34,024 nt of DNA from Alphaproteobacteria bacterium. GTDB taxonomy: Bacteria; Pseudomonadota; Alphaproteobacteria; Rhodobacterales; Rhodobacteraceae. How positions within the stretch are numbered: the stretch's first letter is position 1; every line of letters starts with the position of its first letter. Location of the stretch: NCBI GenBank assembly GCA_030431485.1, contig JAUIIR010000046.1, positions 1 through 34,024 on the forward strand. Reading direction: 5' to 3'. The position numbers and the translations under genes are program-made. The notes beneath the pieces were generated by a model, which was not told where the DNA came from, searched no databases, and saw nothing but the letters and a program-made list of their open reading frames with translations. Below, piece by piece: positions 23,403 through 30,992 of this stretch.

Positions 23403-24595
23403 AGTCGGAAGAACAGCGCTTTAAGATACCCGGACTCCGCCAGTTGGGGCATCAGCGGATGGTCCGGCCCCGCCTGCCCCGTATGGATCAATTGCGCACG
23501 CCGTCCGGCACGTCCGATCCCGCGCAAACAGGCCCCGGTAAAGGCTGACAGATCAGCCGCATGGGAACAGGAACACAGCACGAGATAGCCGTCCTCAGCC
23601 ACCAACGGGGCCGCCAGACGGGCCACTCTTTCATAGGCGCGCAGACCGGCTTCGCGAGCTTTGTGGGAGGGTGCAAACGCGGGTGGATCGCAGACGACAA
23701 CTTCGAACTGCTCTGATGCCTCGCCAAGCTCGGTCAGGACGGCAAATGCATCGCCCTTGGTTGTGCTCAGCCGATCGCCAGCCCCCATCTGCGCCGCGCC
23801 TTGGCTGGCAAGGTCCAACGCCGCCTCAGACCCATCGACACATCGCGCCGAAACGGCTCCGCCAGCGAGCGCGGCAAGACCAAACCCGCCCACATGGGAA
23901 AACACGTCAAGAACCCGCGCATCCTTGGACAGAGACGCCGCAAAAGCGTGGTTTGGACGCTGATCGAAAAACAGGCCAGTCTTCTGCCCACCGATCAGAT
24001 CAGCCATATAGATCGCACCATTCATCTCGACCGTTACGGGGGCCGTTGGCGCGTCTCCCAAAAGAACCGCATCCACATCGTCGAGGCCTTCGAGTGAGCG
24101 TCCCCGCCCCCCTGCATTCTTCAGAATGGTTGTCACCCCCGTAACGTCGGCAAGGGCGGCCGCCAGTTCTGCCAACAACACATCCGCCCAGGCTGCGTTT
24201 GGCTGGATCACCGCAGTGTCACCGAACCGGTCAATGATGACACCCGGCAATCCGTCTGCCTCGGCATGGACCAATCTGTAGAAGGGCGTCGGGAAAAGTC
24301 GCTCGCGAAGTGACAACGCCTTGCTCAGGCGCTTTGCAAACCATGTCCGATCCGGCGCCTGCGCGTCAGGACCATCCAAAACCCGGCCAATGATTTTGGA
24401 CGTCGGGTTGACCGCCACCAAAGCCATCGGCTTGCGCTCGGCGTCCTCAAGCACAGCGATCGTCCCGGGCACCAGTCCACGTGTCCGGCGGTCGGTCACC
24501 ACTTCGTTGGAATAGACCCAAGGATAGCCGCGCCGAATGGCTTGCGGTTTGGTTTTGGGAAGGAGGCGGAGCACAGGCAAAGGGGACGGTGTCAT
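23399..24595 (-). CDS. rlmI: RlmI-like class I SAM-dependent rRNA (cytosine-C5) methyltransferase
   Basis: The 398 residues match the RlmI family, which makes 5-methylcytosine at position 1962 of E. coli 23S rRNA. An N-terminal PUA-type domain (about 5-80: RLLPKTKPQAIRRGYPWVYS) binds RNA, an EEHE-like linker contains HAEADGLPGVIIDRFGD, and the Rossmann domain has VLDVFSHVGGFGLAALAGGA, the DPPAFAPS motif, and the catalytic cysteine in LVLCSCSH. ATG 24595 is inside the loop of a perfect 12-bp hairpin (see 24579-24629). It is followed by the PIN gene with 4 bp overlap. The exact target base in this organism is inferred. Confidence 0.9.
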   Translation of the reverse strand: MTPSPLPVLRLLPKTKPQAIRRGYPWVYSNEVVTDRRTRGLVPGTIAVLEDAERKPMALVAVNPTSKIIGRVLDGPDAQAPDRTWFAKRLSKALSLRERLFPTPFYRLVHAEADGLPGVIIDRFGDTAVIQPNAAWADVLLAELAAALADVTGVTTILKNAGGRGRSLEGLDDVDAVLLGDAPTAPVTVEMNGAIYMADLIGGQKTGLFFDQRPNHAFAASLSKDARVLDVFSHVGGFGLAALAGGAVSARCVDGSEAALDLASQGAAQMGAGDRLSTTKGDAFAVLTELGEASEQFEVVVCDPPAFAPSHKAREAGLRAYERVARLAAPLVAEDGYLVLCSCSHAADLSAFTGACLRGIGRAGRRAQLIHTGQAGPDHPLMPQLAESGYLKALFFRL

Positions 24596-24629
24596 ACCGT
24601 CCCCTTTACGCCCCTCGCTCCAAAGGGGA
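24579..24629 (-). promoter_or_regulatory. Switch-like hairpins covering the rlmI ribosome binding site and start codon
   Basis: On the minus strand, AAAGGGGACGGT (24607-24596) pairs perfectly over 12 bp with ACCGTCCCCTTT (24590-24579), leaving only ATGAC, which includes the start codon, in the 5-nt loop. The left arm holds the AGGGGA ribosome binding site. An upstream TCCCCTTT (24629-24622) can pair with the same AAAGGGGA, so two structures compete for that segment. Either would hide the ribosome binding site. Confidence 0.78.
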
Positions 24630-24646
24630 AAGCCGTGTTTTTTGGC

Positions 24647-25315
24647 TCAAAGATCGTTGATCGCCTGCAGCAGACCAAGGTTCGCCGTAATATGCCCACC
24701 CGGCACCATCAGTTCCTCGTAGAAAACGCGCGCCAGATGCGCGATGATGCGCGATTTCTGAGTTTCGCCCCGGCCTTCAGCAGCCATCGCCGCCTGCCCG
24801 CCCAGAGCCTTCAGGTCTGCATTGATCTCTTTGGATGGCCCGATGGGCAGTCCGGTCTGCACATCGACAAGGCGATAGCGGAAATCGATATCGTGTACGC
24901 CCCCAACTGTGTAACGGGCCTTTTCTGACAAAGCATGGAACCGCGTCACCTGAACGTCCAGCCGAACCGGACGCGCGCCGTCGATCCGGGTGGCCGCGCT
25001 ACGCAGACCCGCATCGAACATCGCTTTGACCTGAGCATAGCGGTCGCCACGCGGCTCTCCACGCCAGACGATATCGCCAATCGGGTAGTACAGGTTGCGT
25101 TCGTTGACCTTGAGGGATTTCGGCACGTTCACCGTAAAACTGTCGATGCGAACGTTTGGAGCAGCCGCTGGAACGGCAGCCACGCCCTGCTGTAGGTCCG
25201 CGCCCAGCATGGTATCGTCGGGCATAGCCCAGCGCGTCGCAGTTGGCACTGACGCACAAGCGGTCAATGACACCAACAGAATCGGGACTATCAGGATTTT
25301 AAATAATCTGTGCAT
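24647..25315 (-). CDS. Lipoprotein of unknown function (DUF6778-like)
   Basis: From ATG 25315 (MHRLFKILIVPILLVSLTAC) the 222 residues begin with a lipoprotein signal whose lipobox is SLTAC; the open frame reaches 25498 but the extra residues have no family look. The mature part reads SFTVNVPKSLKVNERNLYYP, then DIVWRGEPRGDRYAQVKAMF, and YTVGGVHDIDFRYRLVDVQT, a pattern I associate with the Rhodobacteraceae lipoprotein family DUF6778. That assignment is from memory. The protein is probably anchored in the envelope; its function is unknown. It is 51 bp upstream of rlmI on the same strand, so it could share a transcript, and it diverges from edd. Confidence 0.8.
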   Translation of the reverse strand: MHRLFKILIVPILLVSLTACASVPTATRWAMPDDTMLGADLQQGVAAVPAAAPNVRIDSFTVNVPKSLKVNERNLYYPIGDIVWRGEPRGDRYAQVKAMFDAGLRSAATRIDGARPVRLDVQVTRFHALSEKARYTVGGVHDIDFRYRLVDVQTGLPIGPSKEINADLKALGGQAAMAAEGRGETQKSRIIAHLARVFYEELMVPGGHITANLGLLQAINDL

Positions 25316-25401
25316 CTTGTCGCTCTTTTCGGGCCTGAAACGTTTTTTGTCGTTGCGATGGGTTTGACGCGACAAATGGACCGGATCAGGGCGGAAACAG
25401 T

Positions 25402-25420
25402 ACAATTTGAGGCAAATTGT
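25402..25420. promoter_or_regulatory. Palindrome in the divergent edd control region
   Basis: ACAATTTG-agg-CAAATTGT is a perfect inverted repeat with 8-bp arms and a 3-nt centre. It sits between the divergent lipoprotein gene and edd, 43 bp before the second operator-like palindrome. A wider repeat, TTTGTCG at 25346-25352 and CGACAAA at 25370-25376, lies upstream of it. No regulator is named. Confidence 0.6.
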
Positions 25421-25462
25421 CCGGCGGATACGCCCTTGCGCCTCATTTGTTAGACCTTTACT

Positions 25463-25474
25463 GTTAGCGCTAAC
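25463..25474 (+). promoter_or_regulatory. LacI-family-type operator upstream of edd
   Basis: GTTAGCGCTAAC is a perfect 12-bp palindrome with the central CG step typical of LacI/GalR-family operators, 48 bp before the edd start codon. Gluconate and Entner-Doudoroff genes are often controlled by such repressors. The repressor gene itself is not in the window. Confidence 0.75.
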
Positions 25475-25522
25475 TTCACTACATGACCCATCAAACACGA
25501 ACGCTTTTTACGCGGAGGCATC

Positions 25523-27334
25523 ATGGCACACGCGCTGAACGATACGATCAAACGGGTGACGGAACGGGTTCAGGAACGATCCGAGGCCTCTCGTGGCCGC
25601 TACATGGAGCGCATGCGGCAGGCAGCGGCCGAAGGCCCCCGTCGCGCCCATCTGAGTTGTGGCAACCAGGCGCATGCTTATGCTGCAATGGGTCAGGATC
25701 AGGACAAACTCGCAACCGAGCGCAGCCCGAATATCGGCATCGTCACGGCCTATAATGACATGTTGTCTGCTCACCAGCCCTTTGAAAGCTATCCCGATAT
25801 CATCCGGAATGCGGCACGCGCCGCAGGCGGAACCGCGCAGGTCGCGGGGGGCGTACCCGCCATGTGTGACGGCGTCACCCAAGGTCAGGTCGGCATGGAA
25901 CTGTCGCTCTTTTCGCGTGACGTGATTGCTTTGGCTGCAGGGGTGGCGCTCAGCCACAACACGTTTGATTCCGCACTCTACCTTGGGGTCTGCGACAAGA
26001 TTGTGCCCGGCCTCGTCATCGCGGCAGGGACTTTTGGCTATCTGCCCGGTATCTTCATCCCCGCCGGTCCGATGCCCTCCGGCCTGCCAAATGACGAAAA
26101 GGCCAAGGTTCGGCAGAAATTCGCCGCTGGCGAGATTGGGCGCGACGAGTTGATGAAGGCCGAGATGGCGTCTTATCATTCTCCGGGAACCTGTACGTTC
26201 TACGGAACCGCGAATTCAAACCAGATGCTGATGGAATTCATGGGCCTGCATCTGCCCGGCAGCAGCTTTGTCAATCCGGGCACACCTCTGCGCGAGGCGC
26301 TGACAGTTGCAGGCACAAAGCGCGCGTTGGAAATCACCCAGCTTGGCAACGACTACCGGCCGGTCTGCGATGTGCTGGACGAAAAGGCGTTTGTGAACGG
26401 CATTGTCGGCCTGATGGCCACGGGCGGCTCCACAAACCTCGTTCTGCACCTGCCTGCAATGGCGCGCGCGGCCGGGGTTGAACTGCGGCTTGAGGATTTC
26501 GAGGACATCTCCTCGGTCACGCCACTGATGGCGAAAGTGTATCCAAACGGATTGGCTGACGTGAACCATTTCCACGCCGCGGGCGGTCTGGGTTTCATGA
26601 TCGGCGAGCTGCTCAAAAACGGCTTGCTGCACGAAGAGGTCAAGACCGTCGCCGGTGATGGCCTTAGCCTTTACACTCAGGAACCCAAGATGAACGAGGG
26701 TCGTGTCGTTTACGCGCCCGGCGCTGGTGAGACGCAGAATGACAAGATCCTCCGCCCAGCCAGTGATCCATTCCAGCCCACCGGCGGCCTCAAACAGCTT
26801 GCGGGCAATCTCGGCAAAGGCATGATGAAGACCTCAGCCGTTGCGCCGGAACGCCATGTGATAGAAGCGAAAGCGCGCGTGTTTCACGATCAGGAAGACG
26901 TCAAAGCTGCGTTCAAGAACGGCGAGTTCATCGAAGATACCGTTGTTGTTGTCCGCTTCCAGGGGCCAAGCTCTAACGGGATGCCGGAACTGCACAGCCT
27001 GACCCCGACACTGGCTGTCTTGCAGGATCGCGGGCTGAAGGTGGCGCTGGTGACGGATGGCCGGATGTCAGGTGCCTCTGGCAAAGTGCCGTCCGCCATC
27101 CACGTGTCACCCGAGGCGGCCAAAGGTGGCCCGCTCGCACGCGTGCGAGACGGCGATATTCTGCGCGTCGATGCAGTGAGCGGCAAAATCGACTGTCTGG
27201 CCGAGGATTTCGAGCAAAGAGAGCCGGTCACAGCCGACCTCAGCGGAAACGGCCACGGCGTCGGTCGCGAATTGTTTGCGGCCTTCCGGAACACGGTTGG
27301 CCTTGCCGAACATGGTGCCGGCGTCGTGGTTTAA
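25523..27334 (+). CDS. edd: Phosphogluconate dehydratase
   Basis: Edd dehydrates 6-phosphogluconate to 2-keto-3-deoxy-6-phosphogluconate (KDPG), the first specific Entner-Doudoroff step. The 603 residues fit the IlvD/Edd family. Conserved [4Fe-4S] cysteine regions are [20 protein letters not shown] and [40 protein letters not shown] and [20 protein letters not shown] are further signatures. The ATG at 25523 has a good GGAGG. eda follows 42 bp downstream, making a two-gene operon behind the LacI-type operator. Marine roseobacters depend largely on this pathway for glucose use. Identification is secure. Confidence 0.97.
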   Translation: MAHALNDTIKRVTERVQERSEASRGRYMERMRQAAAEGPRRAHLSCGNQAHAYAAMGQDQDKLATERSPNIGIVTAYNDMLSAHQPFESYPDIIRNAARAAGGTAQVAGGVPAMCDGVTQGQVGMELSLFSRDVIALAAGVALSHNTFDSALYLGVCDKIVPGLVIAAGTFGYLPGIFIPAGPMPSGLPNDEKAKVRQKFAAGEIGRDELMKAEMASYHSPGTCTFYGTANSNQMLMEFMGLHLPGSSFVNPGTPLREALTVAGTKRALEITQLGNDYRPVCDVLDEKAFVNGIVGLMATGGSTNLVLHLPAMARAAGVELRLEDFEDISSVTPLMAKVYPNGLADVNHFHAAGGLGFMIGELLKNGLLHEEVKTVAGDGLSLYTQEPKMNEGRVVYAPGAGETQNDKILRPASDPFQPTGGLKQLAGNLGKGMMKTSAVAPERHVIEAKARVFHDQEDVKAAFKNGEFIEDTVVVVRFQGPSSNGMPELHSLTPTLAVLQDRGLKVALVTDGRMSGASGKVPSAIHVSPEAAKGGPLARVRDGDILRVDAVSGKIDCLAEDFEQREPVTADLSGNGHGVGRELFAAFRNTVGLAEHGAGVVV

Positions 27335-27376
27335 CGCATCACATTAAGAACGCACCACAACCATTAGGAATACAAT

Positions 27377-28021
27377 ATGATCACTCCTCTCCAAGCCAGC
27401 GTCGAAAGCGAAAAACTCTGCCGTCTCGCCCCGATCATACCAGTGCTTGTGGTGGATGATGCCAGCGTTGCACGCCCCTTGGCCGAAGCGCTGGTTGCCG
27501 GTGGTTTGCCGGTTCTTGAAGTTACCCTGCGCACTGATGCGGCGCTGGATGTGATCCGCGAAATGGCGCAGGTCGAAGGCGGAGTAGTCGGCGCTGGCAC
27601 CTTGCTCACACCCGAGGATGTGCAGAACGCAGTGGATGCGGGCGCACGGTTCGGCGTGTCACCGGGCGCCACAGATCGTCTGCTGGACGCCTGCGAAGCG
27701 GCCGACCTGCCGCTCTTGCCCGGCGCGGCGACAGCTTCGGAAGCAATGGCGCTTCTGCAGCGTGGCTATACGGTTCAAAAATTCTTCCCGGCAGAAGCCA
27801 ATGGCGGCGCTCCGGCGCTCAAGGCCATTGGCGCACCGATCCCGCAGGTGCGGTTTTGCCCTACAGGCGGCGTGTCGCTCAAAAACGCGCCGGACTACCT
27901 GAGCCTGTCAAACGTGCTTTGCGCCGGGGGCAGCTGGGTTGCACCGAAAGACCTGGTTGCCCAACGCGATTGGGCCGCAATTGAAGAGCTGGCGCGCGAA
28001 GCCGCTCAATTGGCTCGCTAA
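27377..28021 (+). CDS. eda: KDPG aldolase (2-dehydro-3-deoxy-phosphogluconate aldolase)
   Basis: Eda cleaves KDPG to pyruvate and glyceraldehyde 3-phosphate, completing the pathway begun by Edd. The 214 residues are the normal length. The Schiff-base lysine is Lys135 in GYTVQKFFPAEANGG, the general-base glutamate is Glu48 in PVLEVTLRT, and VGAGTLLTPEDVQNAVDAGA and the phosphate-binding CPTGGVSLKNA are conserved. It lies 42 bp after edd. No clear terminator follows directly; weak hairpins begin about 60 bp downstream. Confidence 0.97.
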   Translation: MITPLQASVESEKLCRLAPIIPVLVVDDASVARPLAEALVAGGLPVLEVTLRTDAALDVIREMAQVEGGVVGAGTLLTPEDVQNAVDAGARFGVSPGATDRLLDACEAADLPLLPGAATASEAMALLQRGYTVQKFFPAEANGGAPALKAIGAPIPQVRFCPTGGVSLKNAPDYLSLSNVLCAGGSWVAPKDLVAQRDWAAIEELAREAAQLAR

Positions 28022-28550
28022 AGGCCGTTGCCCCCTCGGAAACACGGTCGCACCGTACGCTCCATTTCCTGATGCTTAACCCTTGGCCGGGATACCTCTC
28101 GGCCATTGGATCCAAGACCTGTTCTGCCCGTTGGCGGAACACACACGTGACACACTCTCTTTGCGAATGCCTCAGGCGTTCAAACCATGAGAGACGCGTT
28201 TCATCAGGTCCCGGGGAACCGGGATACAGGTTCGAAGCCTCGTTACAGGGTTTCGTCAGAAGAGAGGATGCCCACCCAACTCAGGTGACGTCACCTCTTT
28301 TTTTAAAAGGTTTCCAGGGCAGCGCTGGCAGTGCTTCATAGTTGGAGCGGTTCTTTTGGCAGCGTGACACCGCCCAGCTCGGCAATTTGAGGCCATGCAG
28401 ATCGTGATGCGCAATGCGCACCACGTCGACATGCATGCATGCGGTTTCCGACTGTGCATGACAAGCCTCTGGTTGGGACTGCTACCACAAGATGACAAAC
28501 AGCTTCGTGCCCAAAAATCCCAGACCCAAGGTCATGCTGATCCCGCGTCT
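28022..28550. other. Roughly 530-bp gap after eda with several hairpins
   Basis: No protein-coding gene is convincing here. Reading along: TGGCCG and CGGCCA form a 6-bp stem at 28084-28105; TCCCGG-GGAA-CCGGGA at 28209-28224 is a 6-bp stem with a GNRA-type loop; AGGTGACGTCACCT at 28281-28294 is a perfect palindrome followed by seven T (28296-28302). The rest, 28303-28550, holds nothing I can name except a 17-codon hydrophobic frame on the minus strand. The gap may carry a small RNA ending at the T-run. Confidence 0.45.
28281..28302 (+). terminator. Possible intrinsic terminator
   Basis: AGGTG-ACGT-CACCT followed by C and seven T residues has the form of a short intrinsic terminator (5-bp stem, 4-nt loop). 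The stem is short, so it may be weak. It would end either read-through from eda, 260 bp upstream, or an unannotated small RNA. Confidence 0.5.
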
Positions 28551-29429
28551 TCAGATGCCGTCTTGCTCCTGCGGGACGCGCTCTGTGATTCTTGCAAGCG
28601 TGACGCGCAGCCAGTCGCGCAATGCGAGCGCATCCGGTTTGCCTTTGTCGACAGACAGATAATACCCTTCACTGCTGTCTATCGAAGCGGTATGCGCCCG
28701 TACGACAAGGCCCGTTCGCAGAGCGTGATCAGCCAGCAATTCACTGACCAGAGCGACCCCATTCCCATTGACAGCCAGATGCAGGGCCATTCCATACGTA
28801 TCCGTAAACAGAGACGGAGTCCGCACCTGCGCGACATGCCTGGACCACGCCCGCCAGCCGCTTGACGTCCCGACCGCCTCGATCAGGGGCAGGTCCTGAA
28901 TGCGGCCATCGAGACTTGGGGCCTTCACCGCAATAAGACGGTTCGGCAAGAGCAGGTCTGCATCACTCCCGGCTTGCTTGGCCGATCCGAACCGGATTTC
29001 CACATCTGCCTGAGTCGAGTGGAAATCATCCGGCCAGATGGCGCTGAGCAACTGGACGCGCAGACCCGGATGCTGGTTTCTGAACTCTGTCAGATGCGGA
29101 GCAAGGATCCAATGCGCCACACTCACGGACGTGGCGATTGTCAACAGGCCTTCGCTCGAACCCGTCGTTACTCCGTCCATCGCCAAAGCAAGCGCCTGCA
29201 ACGGTGCTTCAATCTCTGGAACCAACCGCCGACCCGCATCGGTCAACGCGAGACCACGCGCGTGACGAACAAAAAGCGGCATGCCAAGACGTGTCTCAAA
29301 CGCCTTGACCTGTTGACTGATCGCCGACTGCGTCAGACCCAATTCTTCCGCCGCCGCAGTAAAGCTCAAATGCCGGGCGGCAGCCTCGAAAGAGCGGATC
29401 CAGCCGAGTGGAGGAAGTGGTTTCGCCAT
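28551..29429 (-). CDS. LysR-family transcriptional regulator (GcvA type)
   Basis: The 292-residue protein has an N-terminal winged helix-turn-helix (residues about 8-65: WIRSFEAAARHLSFTAAAEE, LGLTQSAISQQVKAFETRLG) typical of GcvA-like LysR regulators, followed by a periplasmic-binding-like effector domain (about 92-285). It starts at ATG 29429, 107 bp from the divergent start of the catabolic operon, with an inverted repeat TAAGT-N9-ACTTA in between. LysR regulators usually control the divergent neighbour and their own gene in response to a small molecule, so this one probably senses a substrate or intermediate of that operon. The effector is unknown. Confidence 0.93.
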   Translation of the reverse strand: MAKPLPPLGWIRSFEAAARHLSFTAAAEELGLTQSAISQQVKAFETRLGMPLFVRHARGLALTDAGRRLVPEIEAPLQALALAMDGVTTGSSEGLLTIATSVSVAHWILAPHLTEFRNQHPGLRVQLLSAIWPDDFHSTQADVEIRFGSAKQAGSDADLLLPNRLIAVKAPSLDGRIQDLPLIEAVGTSSGWRAWSRHVAQVRTPSLFTDTYGMALHLAVNGNGVALVSELLADHALRTGLVVRAHTASIDSSEGYYLSVDKGKPDALALRDWLRVTLARITERVPQEQDGI

Positions 29430-29444
29430 TGAACAAGCCAGCCA

Positions 29445-29463
29445 TAAGTTTTCGTAATACTTA
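29445..29463. promoter_or_regulatory. Candidate LysR-regulator binding dyad
   Basis: TAAGT at 29445-29449 and ACTTA at 29459-29463 are inverted around 9 bp, in the 107-bp gap between the LysR gene and the divergent operon. The size and position suit a LysR recognition site, but the classical T-N11-A spacing is not exact. Confidence 0.5.
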
Positions 29464-29535
29464 AGGGCATAATTCCTTCATTTGTCAAAGAATTCAGCTG
29501 TTCATACGGTTCGCGTCAGCCAACCGGAGGACGCA

Positions 29536-30135
29536 ATGAGCCCAGAAATACGAAAGATCGTGACCTATGATGAAGAGGTCTTCATCGAAGGATTCCGCGC
29601 GACGGATACCCCCTGGCGTATGTTCGCAGTGGCAGCGGTTATAAGAAACCCGTGGTCCGGCAGATTTGTCGAAGACCTGACGCCGGAGATCCGCGCGTTC
29701 GGGCCCGTTCTTGGGGAAATGATGACAGAGCGCATGATTGCGCTTGCTGGTGACGGAGCGGCGATCGAAGCTTATGGCAAAGCCGCCGTTGTGGGTTTGG
29801 ATGGTGAAATCGAACATGCCTCCGGGCTAATCCACACCTTGCGGTTCGGCAATTTTTACCGCGAAGCGGTTGGCGCCAAGTCCTACCTTGCCTTTACCAA
29901 CACCCGTGGCCCGGCAGACGCAGCGATCATGGTCCCGCTGATGGACAAGAACGACGCGGGACGCCGGTCTCATTATTTGACGATCCAGTTTTCAATCCCG
30001 GATGCGCCACGCGCTGATGAAGTGGTCGTTGTGCTGGGGGGCGCCCTGTCCGGCCGGCCACATCACCGCATAGGGGATCGTTATCAGGACCTGAAAGACC
30101 TTGGGCATGACTTGGACAACCCAGCAGCGGTCTGA
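29536..30135 (+). CDS. Amino acid synthesis family protein (AA_synth, DUF1185)
   Basis: From ATG 29536, with a strong GGAGG before it, the 199 residues match the AA_synth/DUF1185 family: IRKIVTYDEEVFIEGFRATD, then PWRMFAVAAVIRNPWSGRFV, and SGLIHTLRFGNFYREAVGAK. Despite the family name, its biochemical function is not established to my knowledge. It is the first gene of the operon divergent from the LysR regulator and overlaps the alpha/beta hydrolase by 29 bp, so translation is coupled. Its constant company with flavin monooxygenases and hydrolases suggests a part in breakdown of an organic nitrogen or ring compound, which is inference. Confidence 0.85.
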   Translation: MSPEIRKIVTYDEEVFIEGFRATDTPWRMFAVAAVIRNPWSGRFVEDLTPEIRAFGPVLGEMMTERMIALAGDGAAIEAYGKAAVVGLDGEIEHASGLIHTLRFGNFYREAVGAKSYLAFTNTRGPADAAIMVPLMDKNDAGRRSHYLTIQFSIPDAPRADEVVVVLGGALSGRPHHRIGDRYQDLKDLGHDLDNPAAV

Positions 30136-30895
30136 GGTCAAGGGCCTGTCCGCCATCATTGCGGGCCGGGGCCGCCCCGTGCTCTTGCTGCATGGGGTGG
30201 GTCTCCGGGCAGAGGCATGGGCGGCCCAGATCGCGGCATTAAGCACATCCTTCAAAGTGATCGCACCCGACATGTATGGACATGGCGAAAGCCCCTGCCC
30301 GTCCACCCCCTTGGCGATGGAAGACTATGTGCTGGCCGCTTTAGAGGTGCTGGATGAACTGGATCAAATCGCTCTGGTGGTCGGCCATTCCATGGGGGCG
30401 ATGGTCGCTCTTGAACTGGCGTTTCGCGCGCCCGATAAGATTTCCGCCGTGGCGGCGCTGAACGCCGTGTTCGAACGCCCGCCAGAGGCTTCCGCAGCCG
30501 TCAAATCCCGCGCTGCCAGCCATAACGGTATCGCATTGCCGGACCCCGAACCGACCCTTCAGCGCTGGTTCGGTACTGTCCCGTCCCCTGAGCGCACCGC
30601 CTGCGATACGTGGCTGCGGACAGTTGATCCGATGGGCTATCGGTGGGCCTATGAAGCCTTCGCCCATGCGACAGGTCCAGATCGGTCCGCGCTGACGGGT
30701 CTCCGGTGTCCGGCGCTTTTCGCGACCGGCGCGCTTGAGCCGAATTCGACCCCTGGCATGTCACGCGATATGGCCGCTTTGGCACCACATGGCCGGGCGA
30801 TGATCGTTGAAGGCGCAGCCCACATGATGCTCATGACCCATGCCGGCCACGTCAACACTGCCCTTCTGGATTTGGCACAGGAGGCTTGGCCATGA
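30107..30895 (+). CDS. Alpha/beta hydrolase
   Basis: I chose ATG 30107 (MTWTTQQRS) over the TTG two codons earlier. The 262 residues follow the canonical fold: oxyanion segment LLLHGVGL, FKVIAPDMYGHGES, the nucleophile elbow VVGHSMGAM with the catalytic serine, a variable lid, and a C-terminal histidine in EGAAHMMLMTH. The family includes carboxylesterases, C-C hydrolases and lactonases such as the 3-oxoadipate enol-lactonase type. It overlaps the AA_synth gene by 29 bp and its stop overlaps a 32-codon ORF (ATGA). A hydrolytic step on the product of the neighbouring monooxygenase is plausible. Confidence 0.9.
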   Translation: MTWTTQQRSEVKGLSAIIAGRGRPVLLLHGVGLRAEAWAAQIAALSTSFKVIAPDMYGHGESPCPSTPLAMEDYVLAALEVLDELDQIALVVGHSMGAMVALELAFRAPDKISAVAALNAVFERPPEASAAVKSRAASHNGIALPDPEPTLQRWFGTVPSPERTACDTWLRTVDPMGYRWAYEAFAHATGPDRSALTGLRCPALFATGALEPNSTPGMSRDMAALAPHGRAMIVEGAAHMMLMTHAGHVNTALLDLAQEAWP

Positions 30896-30990
30896 GCGTC
30901 CTGCAAACGCACCCACGCACTGGCACCGGCGACCCGAGCATCGCCGATGTTGGGCGCTGCGACACCTCCGTTCCAGCAGAAAGGGCCTGA
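30892..30990 (+). CDS. Possible 32-residue ORF between the hydrolase and the monooxygenase
   Basis: ATG 30892 overlaps the hydrolase stop as ATGA, and the frame (MSVLQTHPRTGTGDPSIADV, then GRCDTSVPAERA) ends at TGA 30990, two bases before the monooxygenase ATG, whose AAAGG ribosome binding site lies inside it. Codon use is like the neighbours. No family is recognised. It may be a translational coupler, a real small protein, or the remnant of a larger gene lost from this slot, such as a flavin reductase partner for the monooxygenase. Confidence 0.4.
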   Translation: MSVLQTHPRTGTGDPSIADVGRCDTSVPAERA

Positions 30991-30992
30991 CG

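Noticed and set aside
28229..28240. GGTTCGAA resembling a tRNA T-arm after eda
   Set aside because: The flanking bases do not pair as a T-stem and no acceptor or anticodon arm is present.
28484..28537. 17-codon hydrophobic frame on the minus strand (MTLGLGFLGTKLFVILW) just after the LysR gene
   Set aside because: It is too short, has no clear ribosome binding site or known family; kept only as a note within the gap description.
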